Source of the DNA: DATKJS01 sp050015275
GTDB lineage: Bacteria; Acidobacteriota; Aminicenantia; Aminicenantales; Saccharicenantaceae
Direction: 5' to 3'
Length of the DNA: 64,000 bases
NCBI GenBank assembly: GCA_050015275.1
Contig: JBEKBS010000013.1
Location: 1 to 64,000 of the forward strand
A program made the translations under genes and the position numbers. Shown in pieces: positions 25,080 to 33,780 of the stretch. The notes beneath the pieces were generated by a model. The model had not been told where the DNA came from. It was given only the letters and a program-made list of their open reading frames with translations, and did no database searches. The stretch's first letter is position 1. Each line of letters begins with the position of its first letter.

Positions 25080-25635
25080 GAGAAAAACCCGCCCGGCCCG
25101 GGGCGGACGGGCCGAACAGGCGACCATCTCCGCGGGCTTCGTGAAGATCTTCGGGGTCGGGACCCTCATCCTCGGCGACAGCGGGATCGGGAAGAGCGAG
25201 AGCGCCCTGGAGCTCATCGCCCGGGGCCACAAGTTCATCTCCGACGACGTCGTCAGGATCCGGAAGGATCCGGACGGGACCCTGCGCGGTACGGCCCCGC
25301 CCCTGAGCCGGGATTTCATGGAGATCCGGGGGCTCGGGATCATCAACATCCGCGAGATCTTCGGGCCCAAGTCGGTGGCCCGCAGCGCGGGGATCGACCT
25401 GATCATCAAGCTGAAGAAATGGCGGAAGGGCTTCGAGGTCGACCGTCTGGGCCTCAAGGTCGCCGACGATGAGTCCATCCTGGGCGAAAAGGTCCCCCAG
25501 CTCGCGATCCCGGTGGCGCCGGGTCGGAACATGGCCACGTTGATCGAAGTGGCCTGCAAGGTGCACCTCCTCCGGAAGCGGGGATACCACGCGCCGGCCG
25601 AGATCATCAAACGTCTGGACAGGGTCCTCAGCTGA
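25072..25635 (+). CDS. hprK: HPr kinase/phosphorylase, catalytic domain only
   Basis: A 187-residue protein holding only the kinase half of HprK: P-loop GDSGIGKSE (35-43), SDD acidic pair (58-59) and the HprK signature EIRGLGIINIREIFG, followed by the C-terminal helix block. The roughly 130-residue N-terminal domain of Firmicute HprK is missing, as in short alphaproteobacterial homologues. The usual His-Gly before the P-loop strand reads Ala-Gly here. HPr in this window keeps Ser46, the expected target. It sits between ptsN and rapZ. Confidence 0.88.
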   Translation: MAERKTRPARGGRAEQATISAGFVKIFGVGTLILGDSGIGKSESALELIARGHKFISDDVVRIRKDPDGTLRGTAPPLSRDFMEIRGLGIINIREIFGPKSVARSAGIDLIIKLKKWRKGFEVDRLGLKVADDESILGEKVPQLAIPVAPGRNMATLIEVACKVHLLRKRGYHAPAEIIKRLDRVLS

Positions 25636-25643
25636 GGGACAAC

Positions 25644-26513
25644 ATGAAGAATGCCTTGAAGGACAACCGGTTCCTGATCATCACCGGGCTTTCCGGGTCC
25701 GGGAAGACCGTCGTCAGCCGCTTCCTGGAGGACATGGGGTATTACTGCGTCGACAACCTCCCGGCCAAGCTCATCCCGGAGTTCGTCGATCTCTGGCTGA
25801 AGAAAAAGGTCGAGATCGACCGGGTCGCCCTGGTCATGGACATCCGGGAGCCGAGGTTCGTGACGGAGTTCCCGAGGGTCCTCCGGGACATCCGGAAAAG
25901 CGCCCCGGCCAAGCTCGTGTTCCTTGACGCTTCCGACGAATGCCTGGTCAAGAGGTTCAGCGAGACCCGGCGGCCCCACCCGCTGACCCGGAGGAAGCCC
26001 ATCCTGGAGGGCGTCCGTATGGAAAGGAAGAGGCTCCTGTCCATCAAGAAGATGGCCGACGAGGTCGTCGACACGTCCAACCTGACCCTCTCCCAGCTCA
26101 AAGAAGCGGTCAGCCAGAAGGTCCTGAAGGCCCGGACGCTCCGGATGCAGACTGTCATCATCAGCTTCGGGTACAAGTACGGGATCCCCCTGGATTCCGA
26201 CCTCGTCTTCGACACCCGCTTCCTGCCCAACCCGTTTTACGTCGACCGCCTTCGGGACAGGGACGGGAAGACCCGGAGTGTCCGGGACTTCGTCCTCGGG
26301 TCGCCGGGCGCCCGGGCCTTCATCCGGGAGCTCGTCCGGTTCACGGACTTCTTGATCCCCCGCTTTGTCAAGGAAGGCAAGAGCACGCTGACCGTGTCGA
26401 TCGGCTGCACGGGCGGCAAGCACAGGTCCGTCGTGATCGCCGAGGAGCTCCGGACGCACCTGAAGAGAACGGGCGGGGACATCAAGATTTATCACCGGGA
26501 CCTTTATAAATAG
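25644..26513 (+). CDS. rapZ: RNase adapter protein RapZ
   Basis: A 289-residue protein with N-terminal P-loop GLSGSGKT (15-22), YYCVDNLPAKLIPEF, MDIREPRF, and the C-terminal block IGCTGGKHRSV. In enterobacteria it binds small RNAs of the amino-sugar pathway and guides RNase E; elsewhere it has roles in envelope-precursor sensing. Neighbours ptsN and hprK are the standard context. No glmS or GlmZ-like RNA is visible here, so the local target is unknown. Confidence 0.95.
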   Translation: MKNALKDNRFLIITGLSGSGKTVVSRFLEDMGYYCVDNLPAKLIPEFVDLWLKKKVEIDRVALVMDIREPRFVTEFPRVLRDIRKSAPAKLVFLDASDECLVKRFSETRRPHPLTRRKPILEGVRMERKRLLSIKKMADEVVDTSNLTLSQLKEAVSQKVLKARTLRMQTVIISFGYKYGIPLDSDLVFDTRFLPNPFYVDRLRDRDGKTRSVRDFVLGSPGARAFIRELVRFTDFLIPRFVKEGKSTLTVSIGCTGGKHRSVVIAEELRTHLKRTGGDIKIYHRDLYK

Positions 26514-26531
26514 GCGTCCTTTTTATACAAT
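26503..26531 (+). promoter_or_regulatory. Possible promoter before the EIIA(Man)-HPr-EI genes
   Basis: -10 TACAAT (26526-26531) with a weak -35 TTTATA (26503-26508) at 17 bp. It lies in the 94 bp gap between rapZ and the EIIA(Man) gene, the only sizeable gap in the recJ-to-EI series after rpoN. Confidence 0.4.
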
Positions 26532-26607
26532 AGGGGCTTGAACGCGGAGCCGGCCCCGGAGCGCCGGCCGGCGGAGAGGCAAAGACGAAAAGCGAGCGCA
26601 GGATTCG

Positions 26608-27021
26608 ATGACCATGATCGGCGGCATCATCGTTAGTCACGGCAAGATGGCCGAGGAGCTCCTCAACGCCCTGACGATCATCCTCGGCGAGGCCCCCAAC
26701 ATCGAGGCCATCTCCATCGGTTGGTATGACGACGTCGAGGACTCGAAAAAGAAGATCAGCCAGAGCCTCAAGCGGGTGGACCAGAAAAACGGGGTCATCA
26801 TCTTCACCGACATGTTCGGCGGGACCCCGTCCAACCTGAGCTTCGGCTTCCTCAAGGAAAACCAGGTGGAGATCATCACCGGGGTCAACCTCCCCATGCT
26901 CATCAAGTTCGTCTCCCTCCAGAGAAGCAACACCCTCAAGGACGTCGCCAAGAAGGTCGTCGACCAAGGCAAGAAGAATATCCATCTCGTCAGCGCCCTG
27001 CTGACCTCCCGCGCGAAATAG
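26608..27021 (+). CDS. PTS EIIA component, mannose (ManX) family
   Basis: A 137-residue EIIA(Man) domain with IGGIIVSHGKMAEELL, where His11 is the phosphorylation site, and FTDMFGGTPSNL in the middle. It stands alone without EIIB/C/D of the mannose family. Together with HPr and EI right downstream it forms a short phosphorelay. AGGA upstream supports the ATG at 26608; an ATG two codons later is an alternative. Confidence 0.93.
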   Translation: MTMIGGIIVSHGKMAEELLNALTIILGEAPNIEAISIGWYDDVEDSKKKISQSLKRVDQKNGVIIFTDMFGGTPSNLSFGFLKENQVEIITGVNLPMLIKFVSLQRSNTLKDVAKKVVDQGKKNIHLVSALLTSRAK

Positions 27022-27027
27022 CCGCTC

Positions 27028-27297
27028 ATGCTCGAGAAAAAGATCACGATCAAGAACAAGCTGGGCCTCCACGCCCGGGCGGCGGTCAAGTTCGTCAACC
27101 TGGCCAACCGGTTCAGCTCAGCCGTGAAGATCATCAAGGACGGAAACGAGATCGACGGCAAGAGCATCCTGGGCATCCTCACCTTGGCGGCGACCCAGGG
27201 GTCCCAGATCACGCTGGCTGTTTCCGGGAAGGACGAAACGGCGGCCCTCGCGGCCCTGGCCGAGCTCATCAACGACCGGTTCGACGAGAAAGAATAA
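27028..27297 (+). CDS. ptsH: Phosphocarrier protein HPr
   Basis: An 89-residue HPr. LGLHARAA carries His15, phosphorylated by EI, and GKSILGILTLAA carries Ser46, the site of HprK. Both sites being intact fits the HprK gene found 1.4 kb upstream. It lies 6 nt after the EIIA(Man) gene and 6 nt before ptsI. Confidence 0.96.
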   Translation: MLEKKITIKNKLGLHARAAVKFVNLANRFSSAVKIIKDGNEIDGKSILGILTLAATQGSQITLAVSGKDETAALAALAELINDRFDEKE

Positions 27298-27303
27298 AGG
27301 GAC

Positions 27304-29100
27304 ATGGACATCGTCAGACTGAGAGGCATCGGCGTTTCGCCGGGGATCGCGATGGGCGAGGTCCTGCTCCCCAAGCGGGTCGTTTTCACCTCGCGGAAGG
27401 AGCTCGTCCCGGCCTCGGACGTCGAGGGCGAGCTGAAGCGCCTCATGAGGGCCATCGAGAGGACCAAGGCCGACATCGTCCAGGTCCGGGAGAAGATCAA
27501 GGAGAAGATGGGCGAAGAGGACTCGTTCATCTTCGAAGCCCACCTCCTGATCCTGGAAGACCCGTCCCTCAACTCGGGCCTGGAGAAGATCATCCGGGAA
27601 GAAAGGGCCCGGGCCGAATGGGCCCTGTCCAAAACGAACAACCGCTACGAACAGCTGTTCGAATCCCTCAACGACGATTATTTCCGCCAGAGGAAATCCG
27701 ACGTCTCGGACGTCCTGAGCCGGATCTACAGGAACCTCGAGGTGAAGATCCGGACGGAGAAAGAAAAGGCGGCCGGCCGCCAGCACGTCCTCATCGCCCA
27801 CGAGCTCCTGCCCTCCGAAGCGGCCATCCGGCTCGGGCGCGAGACCACCCTCGGCGTCGCCCTCGACATGGGGGGAGGGACCTCGCACACAGCCATCCTG
27901 GCCCGGTCGATGAATATCCCCGCCGTCCTCGGACTCCGGAACGTCACGTCGCACGTCCGGGAAGGGGACTTCGTGATCGTCGACGGCACGGGCGGCGAGG
28001 TCATCATCAACCCGCCCGCGGCCGTCCGGCGCGAATACCAGGCCAAGAAGGAAAAGTACGACAATTACCGCCGGGAGCTCCAAAAGACCGCCCGCCTCAA
28101 GCCGGTGACCCTGGACCGGGTCCGGGTGAGCCTCCTGGCCAACATCGAGCTCCCCGAGGAAGTGAATCTGGCCATGTCCCTGGGCGCGCAGGGCGTGGGA
28201 CTATTCCGTTCGGAGTTCATCTACCTCAGGACGACGTCCCTGCCCGGAGAAGAGGACCACCTGGCCATCTACTCCCGGATCGCCCGTGATGCGGCCCCCC
28301 ACGCGGTGTACATCCGGACCCTCGATATCGGCGGGGAGAAGTCCCTGCCCCAGCTCAACATCGAGCAGGAGCCCAATCCGGCCCTCGGGTTGCGGGGGGC
28401 GCGGTTCTCCTTGAGGAACAAGCCGCTTTTCCGGATCCAGCTTCGGGCCATCCTCCGGGCCAGCCGGCAGAAGAACGTCCGGATCCTCATCCCCATGGTG
28501 ACCGAGGTCGAGGAGGTCATCGAGGTCAAGGACATCCTCGAGGACGTCAAGGCCGAGCTCCGCCGCGAGAAGGAAAAGTTCGACGAGAGGATCCCCCTCG
28601 GCGTCATGATCGAGGTCCCGGCGGCCGCGGCCATGACCGACCTGATGCTCCGGGAAGTGGATTACGTCAGTATCGGAACGAACGACCTCATCCAATATTT
28701 CCTGGCGGTCGACCGGTCCAACGAGTTCGTCTCTTACCTCTACAAACCCTTCCACCCCGCCGTGCTCCGGCTCATCCGCTTGGTCATCCAGTCCGCCGAG
28801 AAGATGGGAAAGGACGTCACGGTCTGCGGCGAGATGGCCGCCGACCCGCTGTCCGCCATCGTCCTCCTGGGCTTCGGGCTGAGGACGTTCAGCATGAACC
28901 CCATCTTCATCCCCCGGGTCAAGAAGGCCCTCCGGGCGGTCGAAGTGAAGACGGCCGAGAAGATCGTCGCGGAGGTCATGAAGCTCAGGAGCGCCCAGGA
29001 GATCGAGGAGTACGTCATCGAGGAGATCCTCGTGAAGCACCCCCAAGTTTTTCTCGGCAGCCGGCCCTCCGAGCCCGGGCGGCGGCGGAAGCCCAGCTGA
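27304..29100 (+). CDS. ptsI: PTS enzyme I (phosphoenolpyruvate-protein phosphotransferase)
   Basis: A 598-residue enzyme that moves phosphate from PEP to HPr. It shows the N-terminal HPr-binding helices, the active-site His195 in GGGTSHTAILARS, VGLFRSEFIYL, the PEP-binding TIR barrel motif IRTLDIGGEKSLP, and the catalytic Cys in VTVCGEMAADP. A Pro/Arg-rich tail ends the protein. It closes the PTS group and converges with the cupin gene. No sugar permease gene is in the window. Confidence 0.97.
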   Translation: MDIVRLRGIGVSPGIAMGEVLLPKRVVFTSRKELVPASDVEGELKRLMRAIERTKADIVQVREKIKEKMGEEDSFIFEAHLLILEDPSLNSGLEKIIREERARAEWALSKTNNRYEQLFESLNDDYFRQRKSDVSDVLSRIYRNLEVKIRTEKEKAAGRQHVLIAHELLPSEAAIRLGRETTLGVALDMGGGTSHTAILARSMNIPAVLGLRNVTSHVREGDFVIVDGTGGEVIINPPAAVRREYQAKKEKYDNYRRELQKTARLKPVTLDRVRVSLLANIELPEEVNLAMSLGAQGVGLFRSEFIYLRTTSLPGEEDHLAIYSRIARDAAPHAVYIRTLDIGGEKSLPQLNIEQEPNPALGLRGARFSLRNKPLFRIQLRAILRASRQKNVRILIPMVTEVEEVIEVKDILEDVKAELRREKEKFDERIPLGVMIEVPAAAAMTDLMLREVDYVSIGTNDLIQYFLAVDRSNEFVSYLYKPFHPAVLRLIRLVIQSAEKMGKDVTVCGEMAADPLSAIVLLGFGLRTFSMNPIFIPRVKKALRAVEVKTAEKIVAEVMKLRSAQEIEEYVIEEILVKHPQVFLGSRPSEPGRRRKPS

Positions 29101-29141
29101 TATCGCCGCCCTCACGTTTTGCCGCAGTTTTAAGGGCTGTA

Positions 29142-29522
29142 TCAATCCCTACCGTAATCGTCCTTCAGCCGGACGATATCGGATTCTCCCGACCGGCCGA
29201 TCCAGATTTCCATGACCCGGGCGGGCGCGGGTCCGGGGTTGCGGAGGCGGTGGGGAGTCCCGCGGGGGATGAAGATCTCCTCGTTGGCGGCGGGAGAGAA
29301 GATCCGGTCGCCGACCGTGACCTCGAGGCCCTGGTCGAGAACGACCCAGTACTCGTCCCGCCGGTCGTGGTACTGGAGCGAGAGGACGCCGCCCGGGTCG
29401 ACCGTGATGATCTTGATGCTCCCGGCCTCTTGGTGCGGGTAGCGGCGGAACATGCCCCAGGGGCGGTGGTCTTCGACGATGCCGGCCCGGAAGGCATCTT
29501 CGGTCCGCTTTTTCTTTTCCAT
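29142..29522 (-). CDS. Cupin-domain protein, mannose-6-phosphate isomerase type II-like
   Basis: About 126 residues forming one cupin barrel, with RPWGMFRRY, the metal-binding block SLQYHDRRDEYWVVLDQGLEV and the second block IFIPRGTPHRLRNPGP. This is the C-terminal module of ManC/AlgA-type guanylyltransferase-isomerases, here on its own. A stand-alone isomerase or an auxiliary sugar-binding role are both possible. Start chosen at MEKKKRTEDAF; the frame is open 16 codons further up. It is the last gene of the pal-cpoB-ssb transcript. Confidence 0.8.
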   Translation of the reverse strand: MEKKKRTEDAFRAGIVEDHRPWGMFRRYPHQEAGSIKIITVDPGGVLSLQYHDRRDEYWVVLDQGLEVTVGDRIFSPAANEEIFIPRGTPHRLRNPGPAPARVMEIWIGRSGESDIVRLKDDYGRD

Positions 29523-29616
29523 AGGCGAAACCATGCTGTCGCCCGGGCACGAGGGGACGGCCGTGATCAAGCCGGCTGCCGACGACGACTTTGCGATGAT
29601 CAGGCGCGCGCCGGCC

Positions 29617-30102
29617 CTAGAACGGGACGTCGTCGTCGCCGCCGCCCGTGGCGGGCTCGTCGTCCGGCGGGAATTCCCCTCCGGCCGGGCCCCCGCCGCG
29701 GGGTTCGAAATCGGACGGCTCCGCCTCCCGAGTTTCGGCCGCGGCCCCGTACTCTTCCCGCTTTCCGAGGAGGGTGATGTTCTCGGCTTCGATCTCGGTC
29801 GTCGTCCGCTTGTTCCCGTCCTTGTCCTGCCAGCTCCGGGTCCGGAGCTTACCTTCGATGAGAATCAGTTTCCCCTTGTCCAGGTACTTCTCGCAGAACT
29901 CGGCCTGCTTTCCCCAGACGACGATCTTGTGCCATTCGGTCCGGTCCTTGCTCTCCCGGGTGGCCGTATTGAAGAATCTTTCGTTTGTAGCCAGGGTGAA
30001 GCGGGCGACCTGCCGCTCCTTCTGGGGAAGATACTTCATCTCGGGCTTTTGGCCGAGCCGGCCGACGAGGATGACCTTGTTCAAGCTGTTGGTGTCTCTC
30101 AT
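29617..30102 (-). CDS. ssb: Single-stranded DNA-binding protein
   Basis: A 161-residue SSB with an N-terminal OB fold (LNKVILVGRLGQKPEMKYL, FTLATNERF, TEWHKIVVWGKQAEFCEKYL, GKLILIEGKLRTRSW) and a Gly/Pro/Asp-rich tail ending in DDDVPF, the partner-binding tip. The ATG overlaps the cpoB stop (ATGA). Finding ssb inside a Tol-Pal transcript is unusual but the coupling is clear. Confidence 0.96.
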   Translation of the reverse strand: MRDTNSLNKVILVGRLGQKPEMKYLPQKERQVARFTLATNERFFNTATRESKDRTEWHKIVVWGKQAEFCEKYLDKGKLILIEGKLRTRSWQDKDGNKRTTTEIEAENITLLGKREEYGAAAETREAEPSDFEPRGGGPAGGEFPPDDEPATGGGDDDVPF

Positions 30103-30980
30103 TTTTCCGTCAACTCTTTGATTTTGTCCAGGGCGATCTTGGTCTCTTCCTGGAGGGGGTATTTCGTCACGAGAAGTTTGAACGCCGCCAGGGCCTCCTC
30201 CTTCTTCCCGAGCTCCATGTAGCTGATGCCCTTCTTGAGATGGGCGGCCGCGATCTTGTCGCCTTCGGGATACGTCAGGATGACCTCGTTGAAGGCGTCG
30301 ATGGCCTCGTCGAATCTCTTCTGGCTGAAACGGCATTCGCCGATCCAGTAGAGGGCATTGTCGGCCAGCGGGCTGTCCGGGAACTGTTGCCGGTAAAGCC
30401 TGAAGCTCTCGACGGCCAAGTCGTAGTTGCCCTTGAGGTAATCGTTGTAGGCCATCCGGTAGGCGTCCTGCGGCGAGATGTTCGTGACCGGAGCGGGAGG
30501 CGGTTGGGCGGGGGAACCGGCGGGCGGTGCGGCCTGGCCGGGTTTTGTCTCGGGCTTTTTTTGCGGGGCGGGCTCTTTCGCGGCCTGGCCCCGGGCCGCC
30601 TCCCCGGAGACGGCTGGGCGGGGTTCTGACGCCCGCGCTGCGGCGAGGTCCTGGGAGAGCTTCTGGACATCGAGGCTGAGCTGGTCGATCCGCCGGAGCA
30701 CGTCCTGGTACTGGGAGGGGACGGCCCTCACGTCGTCCTTGAAACCGGCCTGGTCGGCGATCGATTGGCGGACGAGGTCGGCCAGGGCCTTGATCTCGTT
30801 GCGGAGAGCCCGGACTTCCTCCGCGCTCCGATCGAGCCGGGCGCGGAGGTCCTGGACCTGGTCCTTGAGGAGCTGGACGTCCTGATAGATGAGTTCGTAG
30901 GTCTTCTTTGTCTTGTCCTGCCCGGCCGAGGCCAGGACGAGGCAAGCCATAAGGACCGGCCCGAGGGCTTTTTTGAGCAC
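30099..30980 (-). CDS. cpoB: Cell-division coordinator CpoB/YbgF-like TPR protein
   Basis: A 293-residue periplasmic protein: GTG start, signal peptide (about 1-20), a coiled coil (about 28-115), a Pro/Ala/Lys-rich linker (about 118-165) and a C-terminal tetratricopeptide domain with DAYRMAYNDYLKGNYDLAVESF and NALYWIGECRFSQKRFDEAIDAF. This is the layout of CpoB, which couples Tol-Pal with septal peptidoglycan synthesis. It follows pal by 3 nt. Confidence 0.93.
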   Translation of the reverse strand: MLKKALGPVLMACLVLASAGQDKTKKTYELIYQDVQLLKDQVQDLRARLDRSAEEVRALRNEIKALADLVRQSIADQAGFKDDVRAVPSQYQDVLRRIDQLSLDVQKLSQDLAAARASEPRPAVSGEAARGQAAKEPAPQKKPETKPGQAAPPAGSPAQPPPAPVTNISPQDAYRMAYNDYLKGNYDLAVESFRLYRQQFPDSPLADNALYWIGECRFSQKRFDEAIDAFNEVILTYPEGDKIAAAHLKKGISYMELGKKEEALAAFKLLVTKYPLQEETKIALDKIKELTEK

Positions 30981-30983
30981 GGG

Positions 30984-31532
30984 CTATTTTTCGATGATCA
31001 TGAACTGGGCCCGCCGGTTCTTCTGCCAGGCGGCCTCGTCATGACCCGGGTCGAGCGGCTGGCTCTTGCCGTAGGAGAGGATCTTGATCCGGCCCGCGGA
31101 GATCCCCAGTGTTCCCATGTAATCCATGGTGTTTTTGGCCCGCTTCTCGCCCAGAGCGAGGTTGTATTCTTCCGTGCCGCGCTCGTCGCAGTGGCCTTCG
31201 ATGAGGATCTTGATCGTCTTGAACTTGTTCAGCCAGGCCGCGTTCGTCTCGAGGACGGGCTTGGCGTCCTCGCGGATGAGGGCCTTGTCATAGTCGAAAT
31301 AGATGTTGGCCAGCGGCTTTTCCTTGTTGATCTGCTCGAGCGACTTCTGGAGGAAGATCTCCTCCTCGGATACCACGGGCTCTTTCACGACCGGCTCCGC
31401 GACCTTCTCGACCTGGGGCTGTTCCTTCGCCTGCGGGGGCGGCGGGGGGACTTCCTTGGGTTTCTTCTTGCATGAAACGGTGAATGAGAAAACGAGGATG
31501 ACCGCGAGCGATAGAATGATTAACTTCTTCAT
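30984..31532 (-). CDS. pal: Peptidoglycan-associated lipoprotein Pal
   Basis: A 182-residue outer-membrane lipoprotein. Signal peptide with lipobox TVSC (Cys21), a Lys/Pro/Glu-rich linker, then an OmpA-like domain with IYFDYDKALI, ILIEGHCDERGTEEYN, LGEKRAKNTMDYM and RRAQFMI that binds peptidoglycan. It starts its own transcript from a good promoter and a strong AGGAGGAGG site. Confidence 0.97.
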   Translation of the reverse strand: MKKLIILSLAVILVFSFTVSCKKKPKEVPPPPPQAKEQPQVEKVAEPVVKEPVVSEEEIFLQKSLEQINKEKPLANIYFDYDKALIREDAKPVLETNAAWLNKFKTIKILIEGHCDERGTEEYNLALGEKRAKNTMDYMGTLGISAGRIKILSYGKSQPLDPGHDEAAWQKNRRAQFMIIEK

Positions 31533-31594
31533 AGAACCTCCTCCTGGTGGTCTCTCGGCGCGAACTTCCCCTCGGGGAGTATTCGACCCTCCTC

Positions 31595-31623
31595 CTTATA
31601 CAATGAGAGATGAGCGGTGTCAA
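31595..31623 (-). promoter_or_regulatory. pal-cpoB-ssb-cupin promoter
   Basis: Minus-strand -35 TTGACA (31618-31623), 17 bp spacer, -10 TATAAG (31595-31600). The leader to the pal ATG is about 55 nt and ends in AGGAGGAGG. Confidence 0.75.
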
Positions 31624-31648
31624 TACGGCGTCCGGCCCGCCGGCGGCC

Positions 31649-32950
31649 TCAGTTCGTCCAGTTGGCGAGCTTGTTCTCCCCGCGGTCCGTGAGCCGCCGG
31701 AGGTTGGTCGCGTCGTAGTCGATCGTATAAAGCTGGATGGAGCCCGACATGTTCGAGGTGAAAACGAGGTGGCGGCCGTCCGGGGACCAGCTCGGCGACT
31801 CGTTGCGGGCGTTGGATTCGGTCATCTTGCTGATCTGGTTGGTCCGGAGGTTGAGGAGGTAGATATCGAAGAAGTTCTCGACGCGGGAGACGTAGGCGAT
31901 CCGGTCGCCGGTCGGGGACCAGGCGGGCGAGTCGTGGTAATTGCCGCCGAAACTCACCTTCCGGACGTTCGAGCCTTCGGCGTCCATGATGTAGATCTGG
32001 GGGGCGCCCTGGCCCGTCCGGTCGCTCGTGAAGGCGATCTCGCGGCCCGTGGGCGACCAGGACGGGGCCGTATCGATGGCGCTGTTGTAGGTCAGCCTCT
32101 TGATCTTCATCGTCGCGAGGTCGAGGACGTAGATCTCGGCGTTCCCGTCCTCGCTCATGGTCGAGCAAAAGGCCATCTTTTTCCCGTCGGGGGAGAAGGC
32201 GGGCGAATAATTCGTCCCCTTGGAGGCGATGAGCGTCTCCTTGCCGTCGTAGATGTTCCGGATGTACAGGTCGGCGTTGCCCCTCTTGTAGGACGTGAAG
32301 GCGATCGACCTCTGGTCGGGCGACCAGGCGGGCATGTAATCCTTGACCTTGTTGAAGGTGATCCGCGTCTGGTTCGCGCCGTCGTAGTCCATCATGTAGA
32401 TCTCGTCGTTGCCGTCGCGGTTGCTGACGAAAGCGATCCGCGTCGTAAAGACCGGCTTTTCGCCGTAAAGCTTCATGAGCTCATCGGCCATCCGGTGGCC
32501 GATGAGACGGAGGCCGCTCTTCTCAGCCTGGTAGCGCTTGCCGACGATGAACCGCTCGCTCTTGACGTCATAGATCTTGCCGTCGAAGACCGTCCGTCCC
32601 GCGTCGTCGTCGCGGACCTCGCCGGTGACGAGGAGCTTGGCCTGGATCGAGTCCCAGTCCTTGAAGTTGATCTTCTCTGTGTTCGTCAGGCGCCCGACGT
32701 AGTCGTAATAGCTCTTAGGCAGGAGCTGGAAGATCCGGCTGTACTTGATGTCGTCGGAGAGAATCTGTTGGATCTCCTGGGCGGCCGCCTGGGCCTGGGG
32801 CGACGCGGAGTGGACAATGAAGGCCGGCAGGGCCACGGACACCATGGGCATGCCCTCGCTGATCTTCAGGAGGACCTCCTGCTGGGCCCGCAGGACGCCC
32901 GCCGCCAGGGTCAGGAAGAGGAATCCGGTCAAGGCTTTTTTTGTTGTCAT
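31649..32950 (-). CDS. tolB: Tol-Pal system protein TolB
   Basis: A 433-residue periplasmic protein with a signal peptide cut after about residue 22, an N-terminal alpha/beta domain (IQQILSDDIKYSRIFQLLP, VTGEVRDDDAG) and a six-bladed propeller built from repeats such as MPAWSPDQRSIAFTS and SPAFSPDGKKMAF. TolB shuttles between Pal and the energised TolA. Its ATG overlaps the stop of the TonB/TolA-like gene (ATGA). Confidence 0.96.
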   Translation of the reverse strand: MTTKKALTGFLFLTLAAGVLRAQQEVLLKISEGMPMVSVALPAFIVHSASPQAQAAAQEIQQILSDDIKYSRIFQLLPKSYYDYVGRLTNTEKINFKDWDSIQAKLLVTGEVRDDDAGRTVFDGKIYDVKSERFIVGKRYQAEKSGLRLIGHRMADELMKLYGEKPVFTTRIAFVSNRDGNDEIYMMDYDGANQTRITFNKVKDYMPAWSPDQRSIAFTSYKRGNADLYIRNIYDGKETLIASKGTNYSPAFSPDGKKMAFCSTMSEDGNAEIYVLDLATMKIKRLTYNSAIDTAPSWSPTGREIAFTSDRTGQGAPQIYIMDAEGSNVRKVSFGGNYHDSPAWSPTGDRIAYVSRVENFFDIYLLNLRTNQISKMTESNARNESPSWSPDGRHLVFTSNMSGSIQLYTIDYDATNLRRLTDRGENKLANWTN

Positions 32951-33780
32951 CGGGAATGCTCGAAGATGAGATGGATGCCGAGGAATTGGCCGTCGTATTC
33001 GGCCGGAAGCGGGGCGAACGGGGAGGCCGTCTGGATCGCCCGCATGGCCGAGAGGTCGAAGGCGGGGACCCCGCTCGAGACCTCGACCTTCAGATCCGAG
33101 ACCTGGCCGTTCCTGTAAATCTTGAAATAGACTTGGGTCTGGAACTGGCCGCTGACGCCGGGGTCGACGAGAGAGGTGAACCAGCTCGAGGAGATCTTGT
33201 CGGACACGAACTGCAGGTAATAGGTGAACGGAAACCCGGAGACACCGAAAGGTTCGCCGGACCCGCCGCCGGTGCCGCCGCCGGTGCCGCCGCCCGTCCC
33301 CCCGGCCCCCGTCCCGAACCGCAGACCGTAGCCGGGGCCCTGCCCGCCGCCCCGGCCGGTTGTCGCGGCCGCGGGCGGGCTTGCGGCTCCCGCCGCGGCG
33401 GACGTCGACGGCTCCGGCTTGGTGATGGCGGCCTTTTTCTCCGGAGCTTTCTTGATTGTCTTGGGCTTGTCGACGGGGTGACGCATCCCGGCCTTGTCGT
33501 CGGCCTTGACATTCCCGGGAACGGTCAGGTCGCTGAGCGATTGTTTCGTTTTCGGAGGGGGCAGAGGCTGAACGAGGGGTTCTCCGCCGCCGGGCCCGCC
33601 GCCCGTCCCTCCGCCGCCGACGGAGCCCATGAAGCTCACGTACTGAACGAGGCCTTTCTGGGGCGGCTTCGAGAGGGATGGGGAGGCCACGATGAAGGCG
33701 ATGAGCCCGCCGTGAAGGAGGCCCGAGAAGAGCAAGGCCCTCCGGAAAGCTTTGGGCGTGCCCCGGCTTGCCGCGGTCAT
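32947..33780 (-). CDS. TonB/TolA-family energy transducer
   Basis: A 277-residue protein with one N-terminal membrane helix (about 15-33), a long Gly- and Pro-rich periplasmic spacer with poly-Gly tracts, and a C-terminal TonB/TolA domain (YFKIYRNGQVSDLKVEVSSG, AFDLSAMRAIQTASPFAPLP). Lying between tolR and tolB it should take the TolA role, passing proton-motive force from TolQR to TolB-Pal. Sequence alone cannot separate TolA from TonB. Confidence 0.88.
   Translation of the reverse strand: MTAASRGTPKAFRRALLFSGLLHGGLIAFIVASPSLSKPPQKGLVQYVSFMGSVGGGGTGGGPGGGEPLVQPLPPPKTKQSLSDLTVPGNVKADDKAGMRHPVDKPKTIKKAPEKKAAITKPEPSTSAAAGAASPPAAATTGRGGGQGPGYGLRFGTGAGGTGGGTGGGTGGGSGEPFGVSGFPFTYYLQFVSDKISSSWFTSLVDPGVSGQFQTQVYFKIYRNGQVSDLKVEVSSGVPAFDLSAMRAIQTASPFAPLPAEYDGQFLGIHLIFEHSR

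Noticed and set aside
24489..26495. 668-codon minus-strand ORF opposite ptsN, hprK and rapZ
   Set aside because: Antisense shadow; all three plus-strand genes have strong family motifs and coupled starts.
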